In this document: piece after piece, positions 19,684 to 30,371 of the stretch | How the letters are laid out: each line of letters begins with the position of its first letter | How positions within the stretch are numbered: position 1 is the stretch's first letter | From: Candidatus Pantoea haifensis | Lineage (GTDB): Bacteria; Pseudomonadota; Gammaproteobacteria; Enterobacterales; Enterobacteriaceae | Length of the DNA: 64,000 nucleotides | NCBI GenBank assembly: GCA_018842655.1 | Contig: JAGTWN010000004.1 | Span: 1,302,001-1,366,000, forward strand | Direction: 5' to 3' | Translations under genes and position numbers: made by a program | Notes under the pieces: model-generated | What the model was told of the DNA's origin: nothing | What the model saw: only the letters and a program-made list of their open reading frames with translations | Database searches by the model: none

Positions 19684-20321
19684 CTATTTCGCGCCTTCTA
19701 CTGCCTCGCGCGCCAGTTGTGTAATACGATCCCAGTCGCCCGCTTCCAGCGCATCGTTAGGCACCAGCCACGAACCGCCAATGCACAACACGCTTTTCAG
19801 CGCCAGGTAGTCACGATAGTTCGCTGGCGAAATCCCCCGGTTGGGCAGAAGCGAACTTGTGGGAACGGACCGCTAATTGCCTGCAGTGCTTTGACACCGC
19901 CGTTGGCTTCTGCCGGGAAGAATTTAAACTCACGCAAGCCGTAATCCATCCCGGTCATGAGTTCAGATACGGTGCTAATGCCAGGAATCAGCGGAACCGG
20001 GCCATCCACGGCGGCTTTCAGCAAAGATTCAGTAATGCCAGGGCTGATAATAAACTGGGCGCCCGCTTCGGTCACTTCCTGTAACTGCTGAGTATTAATC
20101 ACCGTCCCCGCGCCAACAATCGCTTCGGGTACTTCTTTGATCATCGCTCGTAATGCATCCATCGCTACCGGTGTACGCAGCGTTACTTCCAGCACTTTTA
20201 CCCCACCTGCAACCAGGGCTTTTGCCATGGGTACAGCGTGTTCCAGCTTGTTAACCACAATAACCGGTACCACAGGTCCGGTTTTCAGAATCTGTTCAGC
20301 ACTCGTTTTCCAGTTTTTCAT
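19684..20321 (-). CDS. eda: KDPG/KHG aldolase, one frameshift
   Basis: Class I aldolase splitting 2-keto-3-deoxy-6-phosphogluconate into pyruvate and glyceraldehyde 3-phosphate. The start is ATG 20321 ([20 protein letters not shown]). The Schiff-base lysine lies in [13 protein letters not shown] and the active Glu in KVLEVTLRT. One base is missing in the G5 run (C5 at 19834-19838), where [17 protein letters not shown] should be read; the frame then continues to [10 protein letters not shown] and the stop at 19684. Repaired length is 212 aa against 213. In E. coli edd precedes it; here zwf does. Confidence 0.94.
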
Positions 20322-20485
20322 CACTTCCCCTTGCTTGAGAATGCCGGGTTTAGCGGCCCGACGCGGGAGTTTCGATCCCAATCCTGTAAATCGCGTAACT
20401 ACCATACATGATCGGCTTAACGATCGTCTATTGAGCAGCGCATTTTTTGAAACGGCAGTTCATTTTTATCATCAGATAGGAGATA

Positions 20486-20510
20486 CAAAAAGGCCCGCAC
20501 GCGGCGGGCC
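20486..20510 (-). terminator. Terminator downstream of zwf
   Basis: On the minus strand GGCCCGC/GCGGGCC is followed by TTTTTTG, 12 bp beyond the zwf stop. It separates zwf from eda transcription. Confidence 0.85.
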
Positions 20511-20521
20511 AATTCAGTCAG

Positions 20522-21997
20522 TTACTCAAACTCATTCCAGGAGCGTCCGTCACGGGTGATCATCGCCACGGAGGCCACCGGTCCCCAGGTGCCCGCCTGA
20601 TACGGTTTAGAAGAGTCACCGTCAGCCGCCCATGCATTAATGATGGAATCAACATATGTCCATGCAGCTTCCACTTCATCACGACGCACAAACAGGGCCT
20701 GAATGCCGCGCATGGTTTCCAGCAGCAGACGTTCATAGGCATCTGCCAGGTGAGACTGATTAAAGGTTTCTGAATAGCTCAGATCCAGCTTGGTGGTCTG
20801 CAGCTTATGTTTGTGATCCAGGCCCGGCACTTTATTCAGAATTTCAATATCAACACCTTCATCCGGCTGCAGACGGATCGTCAGCTTGTTCTGCGGCAAC
20901 TCGGAATAGGAGTCTTTGAACAGGTTCATCTCAGGATTTTTGAAATAAACCACGACTTCTGAACACTTGGTTGGCAGACGTTTACCGGTACGCAGATAGA
21001 ACGGCACACCCGCCCAGCGCCAGTTGTCGATATCGACGCGAATAGCCACGAAGGTCTCAGTGGAGCTGCTTTTATTCGCGCCCTCTTCTTCCAGGTAACC
21101 TGGTACTTTTTTGCCCTGCACAAAGCCTGCGGTGTACTGACCACGCACGGTTTTATCGCGCACATTGGTTTGGTCAATGCGGCGCAGCGAGCGCAAGACT
21201 TTTACTTTTTCGTCACGAATGCTGTCTGCACTGAGATCAGAGGGCGGCGACATAGCAATCATGGTGAGGATTTGCAGCAGATGGTTCTGGATCATATCGC
21301 GCATTTGACCCGCTTTATCGAAGTAACCCCAGCGGCCTTCAATACCCACCTCTTCCGCAACCGTGATCTGCACATGGTCAATGGTGCGGTTATCCCAGTT
21401 GTTAACAAAAATGGAGTTGGCGAAGCGCAGCGCCAGCAGATTCAATACCGTTTCTTTGCCGAGATAATGGTCGATACGGAAAACCTGGCTCTCTTCGAAG
21501 TATTCACCCACGCTGTCATTGATTTCCTGCGAGGTTTCCAGCGAGGTTCCGAGCGGTTTTTCCATCACGACGCGCGCTGGTTTGGCGTTGAGCTTCGCAG
21601 TCCCCAGGCCCTGACAGATGGCACCAAAGGTGCTGGGCGGCATGGCAAAATAATTAATTGTTGTGCGGCTTTTTTGATCGAGCATTTTGCCCAGTTTAGG
21701 AAAATGCGACGTGTCATTAACATCGAGGTTGCAGAAGTCGAGACGGCTGCTGAGCTTATCCCACAGTGCTTCGTCAATCTTCTCCTTCATGAAGGTTTCC
21801 AGTGCTTCACGGACAACTTTGGTGTAAGCCTCTTTATCCCATTCCGCGCGGCCTACACCAATAATGCGGGTCTCTTCGTGAATCTGACCTGCTTTTTCCA
21901 ACTGATACAGTGAAGGCAACAGTTTCCGGCGTGCAAGATCGCCTTTGGCACCGAAAATAACCAGATCGCATGCCTGGGCTGTTTGTGTTACCGCCAT
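20522..21997 (-). CDS. zwf: Glucose-6-phosphate 1-dehydrogenase
   Basis: First enzyme of the oxidative pentose phosphate route, 491 residues as in E. coli. The NADP-binding start is [20 protein letters not shown], the substrate/catalytic motif is RIDHYLGKE, and a conserved EKPLG segment lies before it. The frame is uninterrupted. It is divergent from hexR across 370 bp that hold both promoters; a half-palindromic TGTAATTTTCTTTCA at 22061-22075 resembles one arm of the HexR consensus but is weak. Confidence 0.97.
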   Translation of the reverse strand: MAVTQTAQACDLVIFGAKGDLARRKLLPSLYQLEKAGQIHEETRIIGVGRAEWDKEAYTKVVREALETFMKEKIDEALWDKLSSRLDFCNLDVNDTSHFPKLGKMLDQKSRTTINYFAMPPSTFGAICQGLGTAKLNAKPARVVMEKPLGTSLETSQEINDSVGEYFEESQVFRIDHYLGKETVLNLLALRFANSIFVNNWDNRTIDHVQITVAEEVGIEGRWGYFDKAGQMRDMIQNHLLQILTMIAMSPPSDLSADSIRDEKVKVLRSLRRIDQTNVRDKTVRGQYTAGFVQGKKVPGYLEEEGANKSSSTETFVAIRVDIDNWRWAGVPFYLRTGKRLPTKCSEVVVYFKNPEMNLFKDSYSELPQNKLTIRLQPDEGVDIEILNKVPGLDHKHKLQTTKLDLSYSETFNQSHLADAYERLLLETMRGIQALFVRRDEVEAAWTYVDSIINAWAADGDSSKPYQAGTWGPVASVAMITRDGRSWNEFE

Positions 21998-22367
21998 TTT
22001 CCTCTCCTCGTTGCAGGATATAGGCCCGGTGGCGATGCGTCCTCAGCAACCGGGTCCATGTTGTAATTTTCTTTCAGCACAATGTACTTTTTTCGCCGAG
22101 TCAGGTAAACCGACTCGCTGTGGTCGTCAAAAGTTACTCTGTACTGGATTGCGGCTTCGCGTGTAGTGACGCGTGCGATTTCCGCTCTCTTTTATGTGTC
22201 AGATATTGTCTGGCATAGCCCCAATACGGGGTAAATTATGTCAAAAAAACCGTGTCGAACTTATCCGACATTGCGCGTTGCGCTCGTTAACGCAGGATAA
22301 TCGCTGTTAATTATGTCGGGCGACAGCAATAATTGAAATCGATAAAAGTGATAACGGTCATCAGGTT

Positions 22368-23291
22368 ATGGACATGCTGGAAAAAATTCAGGCGCAGCTG
22401 GCTGCGTTAAGTAAATCTGAACGCAAAGTGGCTGAGCAAATTCTTGCTGCGCCGCAGGAAGCCATTCATTCCAGCATTGCCACCCTGGCCCGTGCGGCTG
22501 GCGTAAGCGAACCCACCGTGAATCGCTTTTGTCATCACTTAGGCACGCGCGGCTTCCCTGATTTTAAACTGCATCTGGCGCAAAGTCTGGCTAAAGGTAA
22601 TAGTTGGGTCAGCCGCGATGTTGAAGAGAATGACAATGTTGAAAGCTACAGCAATAAAATTTTTGATTCTGCCCTTGCTGGCCTGCAACGGATTAAAAAT
22701 CAACTGAATTACAGCGTCATTCAGCAAGCCGTTGTCTGTTTAAGTCAGGCGCATAAGGTGGCGTTCTTCGGCCTCGGCACCTCGGCCGTGGTTGCGCATG
22801 ACGCCTTTAATAAATTCTTTCGCTTTAATCTCCCCGTCATCTGGTCAGACGATATTGTGATCCAGCGCATGAGTTGCATAAATAGTAGCGCCCATGACGT
22901 TTTTGTTATCATTTCACATACAGGGCGCACCAAAAATATGGTAGAACTGGCTCGCCTGGCCCGTGTAAACGGTTCCACCGTCATTGCCATTACGTCTCCC
23001 GATTCACCCCTTGCCGAAGCGGCTACGCTGGCTTTGGCACTTGATGTGCCGGAAGATACCGATGTCTACTTGCCGATGGTATCGCGCCTGGCACAGTTAA
23101 CCGTGATCGATGTTTTAGCCACCGGGTTCACCCTTGAGCGGGGTACACCGTTTCGTGAAAATCTGAAGCGGGTCAAAGCGGCGTTAAAAGAGTCGCGTTA
23201 TGAAAAGCCAGTTTTGCTTTATCACAACGCTCCGAAAAAATTAACATCACATTTACAATGTGAGTCGTATCACACGCCATCAATCAGATAG
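22368..23291 (+). CDS. hexR: HexR, RpiR-family transcriptional regulator
   Basis: Repressor of central carbon genes that releases DNA on binding KDPG. The N-terminal RpiR helix-turn-helix (LSKSERKVAEQI ... VSEPTVNRFCHHLG) is followed by a SIS sugar-phosphate domain (FFGLGTSAVVAHDAFNKFF, ISHTGRTKNMVELA). The frame gives 307 residues against 289 in E. coli. The extra 18 residues form an unrelated tail after ALKESRYEK, and the region contains an A6 run, so a base-call error at the very end is possible. Flanked by its expected targets zwf and pykA. Confidence 0.93.
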   Translation: MDMLEKIQAQLAALSKSERKVAEQILAAPQEAIHSSIATLARAAGVSEPTVNRFCHHLGTRGFPDFKLHLAQSLAKGNSWVSRDVEENDNVESYSNKIFDSALAGLQRIKNQLNYSVIQQAVVCLSQAHKVAFFGLGTSAVVAHDAFNKFFRFNLPVIWSDDIVIQRMSCINSSAHDVFVIISHTGRTKNMVELARLARVNGSTVIAITSPDSPLAEAATLALALDVPEDTDVYLPMVSRLAQLTVIDVLATGFTLERGTPFRENLKRVKAALKESRYEKPVLLYHNAPKKLTSHLQCESYHTPSIR

Positions 23292-23351
23292 AATAGATGA
23301 CCACACCGTGTCCAAAAGAAGGGACACGCTAATTTGTTAACGGAGTCCTTC

Positions 23352-24794
23352 ATGTCAAGACGTCTCAGAAGAACCAAGATCGTAACAACCCTCGGCCCAG
23401 CGACTGATCGCGATAATAACCTCGAAAAAATCATCGCTGCCGGCGCGAATGTTGTGCGACTCAACTTCTCCCACGGCACGCCAGAAGATCACCAAATGCG
23501 TGCTGATAAAGTCCGTGAAATTGCCGCTAAACTTGGCCGCCACGTTGCCATTCTGGGCGATCTGCAAGGACCAAAAATTCGCGTATCAACCTTTAAAGAA
23601 GGCAAAGTTTTTCTCAATATTGGTGACCGCTTCCTGCTTGACGCCAGTCTGGGTAAAGGCGAAGGCGACAAAGAGCGTGTCGGCATTGACTATAAAGGCC
23701 TGCCTGCTGACGTTGTACCCGGCGATATCCTGCTGCTGGATGATGGCCGTGTGCAGCTAAAAGTGCTTGAAGTTCAGGGTATGAAAGTCTTCACCGAAGT
23801 TACGGTGGGCGGCCCGCTGTCGAACAACAAAGGCATCAACAAACTGGGCGGCGGTTTATCCGCAGAAGCACTCACTGAAAAAGATAAAGCGGACATCATC
23901 ACCGCAGCCAAAATCAATGTCGATTATCTGGCCGTCTCCTTTCCTCGCTGCGGGGAAGATATGAATTACGCGCGCCGCCTGGCACGTGACGCAGGTTGTG
24001 AAGCGAAACTGGTTGCCAAGGTAGAACGTGCCGAAGCGGTAGCCACGCAGGAAGCGATGGATGACATCATTCTGGCCTCAGACGTGGTCATGGTGGCGCG
24101 TGGCGATCTCGGTGTGGAAATCGGCGATCCAGAACTGGTCGGCATTCAAAAAACGTTGATTCGTCGTGCGCGTCAGTTGAACCGCACCATTATCACTGCA
24201 ACGCAGATGATGGAGTCGATGATCACTAATCCTATGCCAACACGTGCTGAGGTGATGGATGTCGCAAACGCCGTGCTGGATGGTACCGATGCCGTGATGT
24301 TATCGGCTGAAACGGCTGCGGGCCAGTATCCGGCTGAAACCGTTTCCGCGATGGCAAAAGTCTGTTTAGGGGCAGAAAAGATCCCGAGCGTGAATGTGTC
24401 AAAACACCGCCTGGACGTGCAGTTCGACAACATTGAAGAAGCCATCGCGATGTCTTCCATGTATACGGCGAACCATCTTCAGGGCGTGACGGCAATTATC
24501 ACCATGACAGAATCTGGCCGCACGCCGCTAATGACTTCGCGCATTACTTCAGGTCTGCCGATCTTTGCAATGTCACGCCACGAGCGTACCCTGAACTTAA
24601 CGGCATTATACCGCGGCGTCACGCCCGTGTTTTTTGACAGTAACAATGAAGGTGTTGCCGCTGCACATGATGCTGTTAATCTGCTGCGCGATAAAGGATT
24701 CCTCGTTTCGGGCGATCTGGTTATCGTGACGCAGGGAGATGTGATGGGCACGACCGGCACCACTAACACCAGCCGCGTTCTGCGCGTGGATTAA
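23352..24794 (+). CDS. pykA: Pyruvate kinase II
   Basis: 480 residues, the same as E. coli PykA, beginning [20 protein letters not shown]. It has the signature [21 protein letters not shown], the nucleotide/phosphate motifs [13 protein letters not shown] and [11 protein letters not shown], and the C-terminal allosteric domain. The start at 23352 follows CGGAG; an in-frame TTG at 23334 would add six non-conserved residues. Converts phosphoenolpyruvate and ADP to pyruvate and ATP. Confidence 0.97.
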   Translation: MSRRLRRTKIVTTLGPATDRDNNLEKIIAAGANVVRLNFSHGTPEDHQMRADKVREIAAKLGRHVAILGDLQGPKIRVSTFKEGKVFLNIGDRFLLDASLGKGEGDKERVGIDYKGLPADVVPGDILLLDDGRVQLKVLEVQGMKVFTEVTVGGPLSNNKGINKLGGGLSAEALTEKDKADIITAAKINVDYLAVSFPRCGEDMNYARRLARDAGCEAKLVAKVERAEAVATQEAMDDIILASDVVMVARGDLGVEIGDPELVGIQKTLIRRARQLNRTIITATQMMESMITNPMPTRAEVMDVANAVLDGTDAVMLSAETAAGQYPAETVSAMAKVCLGAEKIPSVNVSKHRLDVQFDNIEEAIAMSSMYTANHLQGVTAIITMTESGRTPLMTSRITSGLPIFAMSRHERTLNLTALYRGVTPVFFDSNNEGVAAAHDAVNLLRDKGFLVSGDLVIVTQGDVMGTTGTTNTSRVLRVD

Positions 24795-24833
24795 TCCCGC
24801 CCACACCTTTCACAACTGTACTACGCTGAATAA

Positions 24834-24862
24834 CGCGACTGCCTGGCAGTCGCGTTTTATTT
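24834..24862 (+). terminator. Terminator after pykA
   Basis: CGCGACTGCC (24834-24843) pairs with GGCAGTCGCG (24845-24854), then TTTTATTTTT. It sits just before the mdfA-like gene's ribosome site. Confidence 0.9.
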
Positions 24863-24877
24863 TTACAAGGAGGTCCG

Positions 24878-26098
24878 ATGGCCCGTTTTCAACCCATCAG
24901 CCAACTTAACGGTCGCATTTTACTGTTTCCGCTGGCGCTGGTGCTGTTTGAATTTGCCACTTACATTGCACACGACATGATCCAGCCCGGCATGTTGATC
25001 GTCACGAATGAATTTGAGGTTGGCCCGGAATGGGTTTCTACGTCACTAACAGCCTATCTGCTTGGCGGCGTGGTGCTGCAGTGGCTGCTTGGCCCACTTT
25101 CCGATAAGTTTGGTCGCCGCCCGGTCATGCTATTCGGGATTCTGTTTTTTGCCACTGCCTGCATCCTGACAACCTGGGTCAACAGCATTGAACAGTTTGT
25201 TGGATTGCGCTTTGTACAGGGCATCAGTTTGTGCTTTATCGGTGCGGTCGGCTATGCCGCTATTCAGGAGGCTTTTGATGAGGCTCTGGCGGTACGCATG
25301 ATGGCGCTGATGGCGAATGTCGCGCTGTTAGCGCCGCTGGCGGGGCCTTTAGCGGGTGCAGCCTGGCTCACCGTCGGCAGCTGGCGCAGCATGTTCTGGC
25401 TGTTTGCCGCCTGTAGCGCGCTGGCGTTTATTGTACTCTGGCAGGTGATGCCAGAAACGGCGGGCGATCGCAGCCATTCCGTCGCGCTGCCCAATCTGGC
25501 ACGCAGCTATACCCGGCTGGCAAAGGATCGCCAGGTGATGTACGGCTCGTTTGCCATTGGCCTGGTGTTTATTCCAATACTGACCTGGGTTGCCCTGTCG
25601 CCCGTCATTTTGATGCATGACGAAGGGTTGTCGCGCCTGCATTATGCTTTGCTGCAATTGCCGGTATTTCTGGCGATGATCGCAGGCAACCTGACGCTGA
25701 GTAAACTGGCGGGGCGAGTCCCCATTGAACAGCCAGTCAAATTTGCCGCCTGGCCAATTTTGCTTGGCTTAAGCGTTGCCTTACTGGCGAATGTGCTTAA
25801 CAGCCACAGCTATTTGTTTCTCACGGCAGGATTAAGTCTTTACGCCTTTGGTGCAGGTATGGTGAATGCCGGACTGTATCGCCTGACCCTTTACGCCAGT
25901 GATGAAGGCAAAGGCAGTGTCGCCGCCATGCTTGGTATGATCAGCATTTTGACGTTAGCCATCGGCATTGAGCTGGCAAAAAGCGGCTATTTCAGCGGCG
26001 GTACGCCGTGGTTCAGCCTGATTAATTTCATCAGCGGTCTGTTATGGTTTGGCCTTGTTGTGCTGTTTTTGCGTGAGCGAAAAAGCGAACACGATTAG
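24878..26098 (+). CDS. mdfA: MdfA-like multidrug efflux MFS transporter
   Basis: A 406-residue 12-helix drug:proton antiporter. It matches MdfA in the membrane-embedded acidic residues Glu25 and Asp33 (LFEFATYIAHDM), motif A GPLSDKFGRRP, and the long block LRFVQGISLCFIGAVGYAAI. The start has a perfect AAGGAGG site. In E. coli mdfA lies elsewhere; here it interrupts pykA-lpxM, so it is an insertion relative to that order. The substrate range is inferred only from similarity. Confidence 0.9.
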   Translation: MARFQPISQLNGRILLFPLALVLFEFATYIAHDMIQPGMLIVTNEFEVGPEWVSTSLTAYLLGGVVLQWLLGPLSDKFGRRPVMLFGILFFATACILTTWVNSIEQFVGLRFVQGISLCFIGAVGYAAIQEAFDEALAVRMMALMANVALLAPLAGPLAGAAWLTVGSWRSMFWLFAACSALAFIVLWQVMPETAGDRSHSVALPNLARSYTRLAKDRQVMYGSFAIGLVFIPILTWVALSPVILMHDEGLSRLHYALLQLPVFLAMIAGNLTLSKLAGRVPIEQPVKFAAWPILLGLSVALLANVLNSHSYLFLTAGLSLYAFGAGMVNAGLYRLTLYASDEGKGSVAAMLGMISILTLAIGIELAKSGYFSGGTPWFSLINFISGLLWFGLVVLFLRERKSEHD

Positions 26099-26104
26099 CC
26101 GCGT

Positions 26105-26135
26105 TATAAAAAAAGGCCGCAACATGCGGCCTTTT
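26105..26135. terminator. Bidirectional terminator between mdfA and lpxM
   Basis: AAAAAAAGGCCGCAACATGC followed by GGCCTTTTG: a GGCCGCA/TGCGGCC stem with A and T tracts on both sides, between convergent genes. Confidence 0.88.
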
Positions 26136-26136
26136 G

Positions 26137-27111
26137 CTATTTACGTGGGTAAAGATCTTTGCGTTTATAGGGCTCTGTATCGCCCTCTTTTCGCGTCTTG
26201 AGCAGTTTCAGGATCCATGTGTACTGTTCAGGATGCGGACGCACAAAAATTTCAACTTCCTCGTTCATACGGCGTGCCAGTTGATGATCGTCCGCGTCGG
26301 GCAGGTCATCCATCGGCGGGCGAATATAAATTTCCAGCTTATGCGTTTCACTGTTGTAGACCGGAAACAGCGGTACGACACGAGCACGACACACTTTCAT
26401 CAACCGCCCGACGGCCGGTAAGGTTGCTTTGTATGTCGCAAAGAAATCCACAAACTCGCTGTGCTCCGCGCCGTGATCCTGATCCGGAAGATAATAGCCC
26501 CAGTAGCCCTGTCGCACTGAACTGATGAACGGTTTAATACCGTCGTTGCGAGCATGCAAACGGCCACCGAAACGTCGCCGTACACGGTTCCAGGCATAAT
26601 CTACTAGCGGATCGCTTTGATTATGAAACATGGCTGCCATCATTTGTCCTTCAGATGCCAGCAGCATGGCAGGAATATCAACCGCCCAACCGTGTGGTAC
26701 TAAAAAAATGACGTTCTGCTTTTCCGCCTTCATTTGCTCAATGATTTCGCGCCCGTGCCATTCGACGCGCTGACGAACTCGCTCGGGACCCCGTAAGGCC
26801 AGTTCGGCCATCATGGTCATCGCTTGTGGTGCGGTGGCAAACATTTTGTCTACAATTTCTGCACGCTGAGCTTCGCTCTGTTCCGGCAAGCAGTAGCAGA
26901 GATTGATAAGCGCACGTCGACGCGCCCCTTTCGCCAGTTTTCCGGCAAATTTACCCAGTCTCCCCAAAATGGGATCGCGCACGTTGGCGGGTAACATCGC
27001 CATGCCTGCTAAGGCACCTATCGCCAGCCAACTGCCCCAGTATTTAGGTTTAAGAAAGGAACGTTCAAAAACGGGAATAAATTCGATGTTATTTTTTCTA
27101 CGGGTTTCCAT
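26137..27111 (-). CDS. lpxM: Lipid A myristoyltransferase LpxM
   Basis: 324-residue lysophospholipid acyltransferase-type enzyme that adds the final secondary acyl chain to Kdo2-lipid A at the inner membrane. The catalytic HX4D motif is in [13 protein letters not shown], and long identities to E. coli MsbB occur ([30 protein letters not shown]). An N-terminal hydrophobic helix is present. The intact frame and length (323 in E. coli) support a functional gene. Confidence 0.96.
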   Translation of the reverse strand: METRRKNNIEFIPVFERSFLKPKYWGSWLAIGALAGMAMLPANVRDPILGRLGKFAGKLAKGARRRALINLCYCLPEQSEAQRAEIVDKMFATAPQAMTMMAELALRGPERVRQRVEWHGREIIEQMKAEKQNVIFLVPHGWAVDIPAMLLASEGQMMAAMFHNQSDPLVDYAWNRVRRRFGGRLHARNDGIKPFISSVRQGYWGYYLPDQDHGAEHSEFVDFFATYKATLPAVGRLMKVCRARVVPLFPVYNSETHKLEIYIRPPMDDLPDADDHQLARRMNEEVEIFVRPHPEQYTWILKLLKTRKEGDTEPYKRKDLYPRK

Positions 27112-27185
27112 GCACTCGCCTCAATCAATGACGGGCTAATGATAGTGGCGACGTACAAATTTGCAATCATCCCGCACGCGATATA

Positions 27186-27215
27186 AAAAAACCGACGGTC
27201 ATCCCGTCGGTTTTC
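27186..27215 (-). terminator. Terminator downstream of mepM
   Basis: On the minus strand CCGACGG/CCGTCGG (27192-27198 and 27204-27210) is followed by a T7 tract, about 20 bp past the mepM stop. Confidence 0.88.
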
Positions 27216-27235
27216 GCCTTAACCTACAGAATCGT

Positions 27236-28566
27236 TTAGTTAAGCTTCAGTTGCGGTACCCAGGATTTAACCTGCGCCATATATTCGGTACGCGATTTAC
27301 CGCTCAGCCCTTCCATACGCGGCAATTTCGCCGTTAACGGATTCACTGCCTGATTATTGATCCAGATTTCATAGTGTAAATGCGGCCCGGTGGAGCGACC
27401 CGTGTTGCCGGATAGTGCGATACGATCGCCGCGTTTCACTTTTTGGCCTGGCTTCACCAGCACTTTCTTTAAGTGCATGTAACGTGTCATATACTGACGA
27501 CCATGACGTATCGCCACATAGTTACCGGCTGCACCACCATTTTTCGCGACCACCACTTCGCCATCGCCCACAGCAAGTACCGGCGTGCCAATAGGTAACG
27601 CAAAATCGACACCTTTATGAGGGGCGATGCGTCCGGTGACCGGATTGAGTCGGCGCGGGTTAAAGTTCGACGAGACACGGTACTGCTTCACAGTAGGAAA
27701 GCGCATGAAACCGCGCGCCAGTCCAGATGCATTACGGTCGTAGAATTTGCCATCTTCAGCGCGGAAAGCGTAATAATCTTTGCCGCCCGAACGGAGGCGC
27801 ACACCCAGTAACTGACTTTGTGCGCTCTTTCCATCCAGCATTTCACGCGACATCAGTACGCTGAACTGATCCCCGGCGCGCAATTTGCGAAAATCCATTT
27901 GCCACTGCAAAGCTTTGATAACACTGCTGGTTTCGGCGCTGCTTAAACCAGCACGCTGCGCACTGGCGGCAAAACTGCCCCGCACTTCACCCAGCAAAAC
28001 GTTATTTTTCCATTCACCCTTTTGCAGTTCCGACTGCATGGTAAAGCCACCTTTATCGGTACGCTCATAATGTCGGGTTTCACGGCGGGAAATTTCCCAG
28101 CTTAGCGTTTTTAAGCTGCCATCATCGGCCAGCGTCCAGCTCAGTTGCTGGCCGACCTGCAAATTACGTAGATCGCGATCGCTGCGAACCAGCGCAGCAA
28201 TATCACCAATATCAATGCCGTACTGATTAAGCGCACTGCTTAAGGTATCGCCGGATGACAAGGTATATTCGTGGACGCCACGGGTTTCAGGGACATCTTT
28301 ATCAATATCGTCTGCGGGCAGTTCTTCTTCCGGCTCCGGTGTACTTTGATCGATAGGCTCACTGGCTTCAGGTAACAGTGTGCGCAATTCGTTTTTATCT
28401 AACTCGATGGTTTTGACGATTGGCGTCACATCATCCGTTGGATGGTAAACATAAGGCCGCCAGACAGCGACGGCCAGAGTAATTACAGTTAATGAACCCA
28501 GCATTACGCGGTGGGGCGCGGCAAATTATTAAATGCGAGGGCGACAGAGCGGGCTATCTGCTGCAC
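27236..28566 (-). CDS. mepM: Murein DD-endopeptidase MepM, one frameshift
   Basis: Hydrolyses D-Ala-mDAP cross-links so new glycan strands can be inserted. An N-terminal membrane anchor, a LysM-like/OapA-type domain (TLSSGDTLSSALNQYGID) and a C-terminal M23 domain with the zinc motifs HKGVDFA and HLHYEIW are seen. The frame begins at GTG 28566 (QQIARSVALAFNNLPRPHRV). One base is missing in the C4 run (G4 at 28513-28516), just before MLGSLTVITLAVAVW. Repaired length is about 443 aa against 440 in E. coli. It directly follows znuA (14 bp). Confidence 0.93.
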
Positions 28567-28580
28567 TTTTACCTATTCCT

Positions 28581-29538
28581 CTATGCTCCTTTCAGGCAGG
28601 CTTCATACTGGCTCGACAGCTGTGAGAGGAATTTCACATAGCTGTCTTTCGATAAGCTGATGTCTGTGCCGAGTGGATCGAGCGTGCCTTTACGCACCGC
28701 TGTTCCCCGGGCTACAGCATCGATGACTGCTGGCCTGAATTGTGGCTCAGCAAAGACGCAAACGGCCTTTTGCTCAACCAACTGTGTTCGTATTTGATGT
28801 AAACGCTGTGCGCCCGGCTGAATTTCAGGATTTACGGTAAAATGCCCTGTTGGGGAAAGACCATAATGTTTTTCAAAATAGGTGTAAGCGTCGTGAAAAA
28901 CGAAATACCCTTTATTCCTGACCGGTGCGAGTTGCGCGCTAATGCGTTTGTCCGTGTCCGCCAATTCTGTCTGAAAATGCTGCAGGTTGGCGTCAAGTTT
29001 GGCTTTGTCTTGCGGCATAAGTTCCAATAATTTTTCATGGATTGCAACCGCGGTTTGCCTCGCTATCTCAGGGGACAACCATACGTGCATATTAAATTGC
29101 CCATGATCGTGATGGTGGTCAAACGCGTCCTGATCTACTGATTCTCGCTGATTATGTTCATGCTCGTCATGATCGTCATCATCTCCTCCAGCGATGAGTA
29201 AAGATTTAGCACCCTGTATATCGGCAATTTCGAGATTTTTTTAGCGGGTAATTCAGCCACGGACTTACTCATAAACGCTTCCATGTCTGGCCCAACCCAA
29301 ACGACTAAGTCTGCGTTTTTTAAGCGTTTTACATCAGATGGACGTAATGAATAATCATGCTCAGAAGCCCCGTCTGGCAATAATACGTCGACCGGTGTGA
29401 CGCCCTCTGCAATCGCAGCGGCAATAAACCCAACGGGTTTAATCGACGCGACCACATTGGCATGGGCTGGCAGTGTCAGAGAGGCAGCTAAAGACAACGC
29501 AGAAAAGGCGAAAACAAGGCCCTTTTTTTGTGTAACAT
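28581..29538 (-). CDS. znuA: Zinc ABC transporter periplasmic binding protein ZnuA, two frameshifts
   Basis: Captures periplasmic Zn(II) for ZnuBC. The start is ATG 29538. One A is missing in the A7 run (T7 at 29523-29529) within the signal peptide, which then reads [21 protein letters not shown] second A is missing in another A7 run (T7 at 29236-29242); repaired, it leads into a histidine/aspartate-rich loop ([11 protein letters not shown] ... DHHHDHG) typical of ZnuA zinc chaperone loops. Zinc ligands appear in [10 protein letters not shown] and [17 protein letters not shown]. Repaired length is 319 aa. It is divergent from znuC with a Zur box between. Confidence 0.94.
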
Positions 29539-29572
29539 AATGCGACTTTCCATCGTGAGCAATTGTGTGGTT

Positions 29573-29587
29573 GTGATATTATAACAT
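29573..29587. promoter_or_regulatory. Zur operator between znuA and znuCB
   Basis: GTGATATTATAACAT is a near-palindromic match to the core of the enterobacterial Zur box (TGTTATAATATAACA type). It lies between the divergent starts, 34 bp from znuA and 28 bp from znuC. Confidence 0.85.
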
Positions 29588-29615
29588 CCTAATTTCTGTG
29601 CAACCTGTAAATACT

Positions 29616-30371
29616 ATGTCCTCACTCGTCACACTTGAAAACATAACGGTTCAATACGACCAGCGCACGGTCTTATCAGGGGTCAGTCTCGCCTTGCAGC
29701 CCGGTCGCATCCTTACTCTGCTCGGACCTAACGGCGCAGGTAAATCTACACTGGTGCGGGTGGTATTGGGCCTGCTCTCACCGCAGGGTGGCCGTGTCCA
29801 GCGCAGCGCGGGTTTGCGTATCGGATATGTGCCGCAAAAGTTGCATATCGACCCCACTCTGCCGGTCACGGTAGCGCGATTTATGCGTCTGACGCGCGGC
29901 AGTAAAGCCGATGAAATTTTGCCTGCCCTGAAACGTGTGCAGGCCGGGCATTTACTTAACGCACCGCTGCAAAAACTTTCGGGCGGTGAAACCCAGCGCG
30001 TCTTACTGGCCCGCGCCCTGCTTAATCAGCCGCAGTTGCTGGTGCTTGATGAGCCAACGCAAGGTGTGGACGTCAACGGCCAGGTCGCGCTTTATGATCT
30101 TATTGACCAGCTGCGCCATGAATTGAACTGCGGCGTGCTGATGGTTTCACACGATCTGCATTTGGTTATGGCAAAAACTGACGAGGTTTTATGTCTAAAC
30201 CATCATATTTGTTGCTCAGGCACGCCAGAAGCGGTCTCTCAACATCCTGAATTTATTGCCATGTTTGGGCCACGCGGTGCTCAGCAACTGGCGATTTATC
30301 GTCATCATCATAACCATCGTCACGACCTTCAGGGACGTATCGTATTACGCAGAGGACAAGGTCCATCATGA
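29616..30371 (+). CDS. znuC: Zinc ABC transporter ATPase ZnuC
   Basis: 251 residues, equal to E. coli. Walker [10 protein letters not shown], signature [16 protein letters not shown], Walker [13 protein letters not shown], switch histidine in MVSHDLH. The His-rich C-terminus ([14 protein letters not shown]) is also conserved in E. coli. The start at 29616 (MSSLVTLEN) is chosen over the in-frame GTG 29598. Overlaps znuB by 4 bp (ATGA). Confidence 0.96.
   Translation: MSSLVTLENITVQYDQRTVLSGVSLALQPGRILTLLGPNGAGKSTLVRVVLGLLSPQGGRVQRSAGLRIGYVPQKLHIDPTLPVTVARFMRLTRGSKADEILPALKRVQAGHLLNAPLQKLSGGETQRVLLARALLNQPQLLVLDEPTQGVDVNGQVALYDLIDQLRHELNCGVLMVSHDLHLVMAKTDEVLCLNHHICCSGTPEAVSQHPEFIAMFGPRGAQQLAIYRHHHNHRHDLQGRIVLRRGQGPS

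Noticed and set aside
21170-21913. 247-aa open frame antisense to zwf
   Set aside because: Shadow of the conserved zwf gene; composition reflects antisense of coding sequence.
29210-29250. Programmed frameshift in znuA
   Set aside because: The A7 run could support slippage, but the same loss in two dozen unrelated genes points to base calling.
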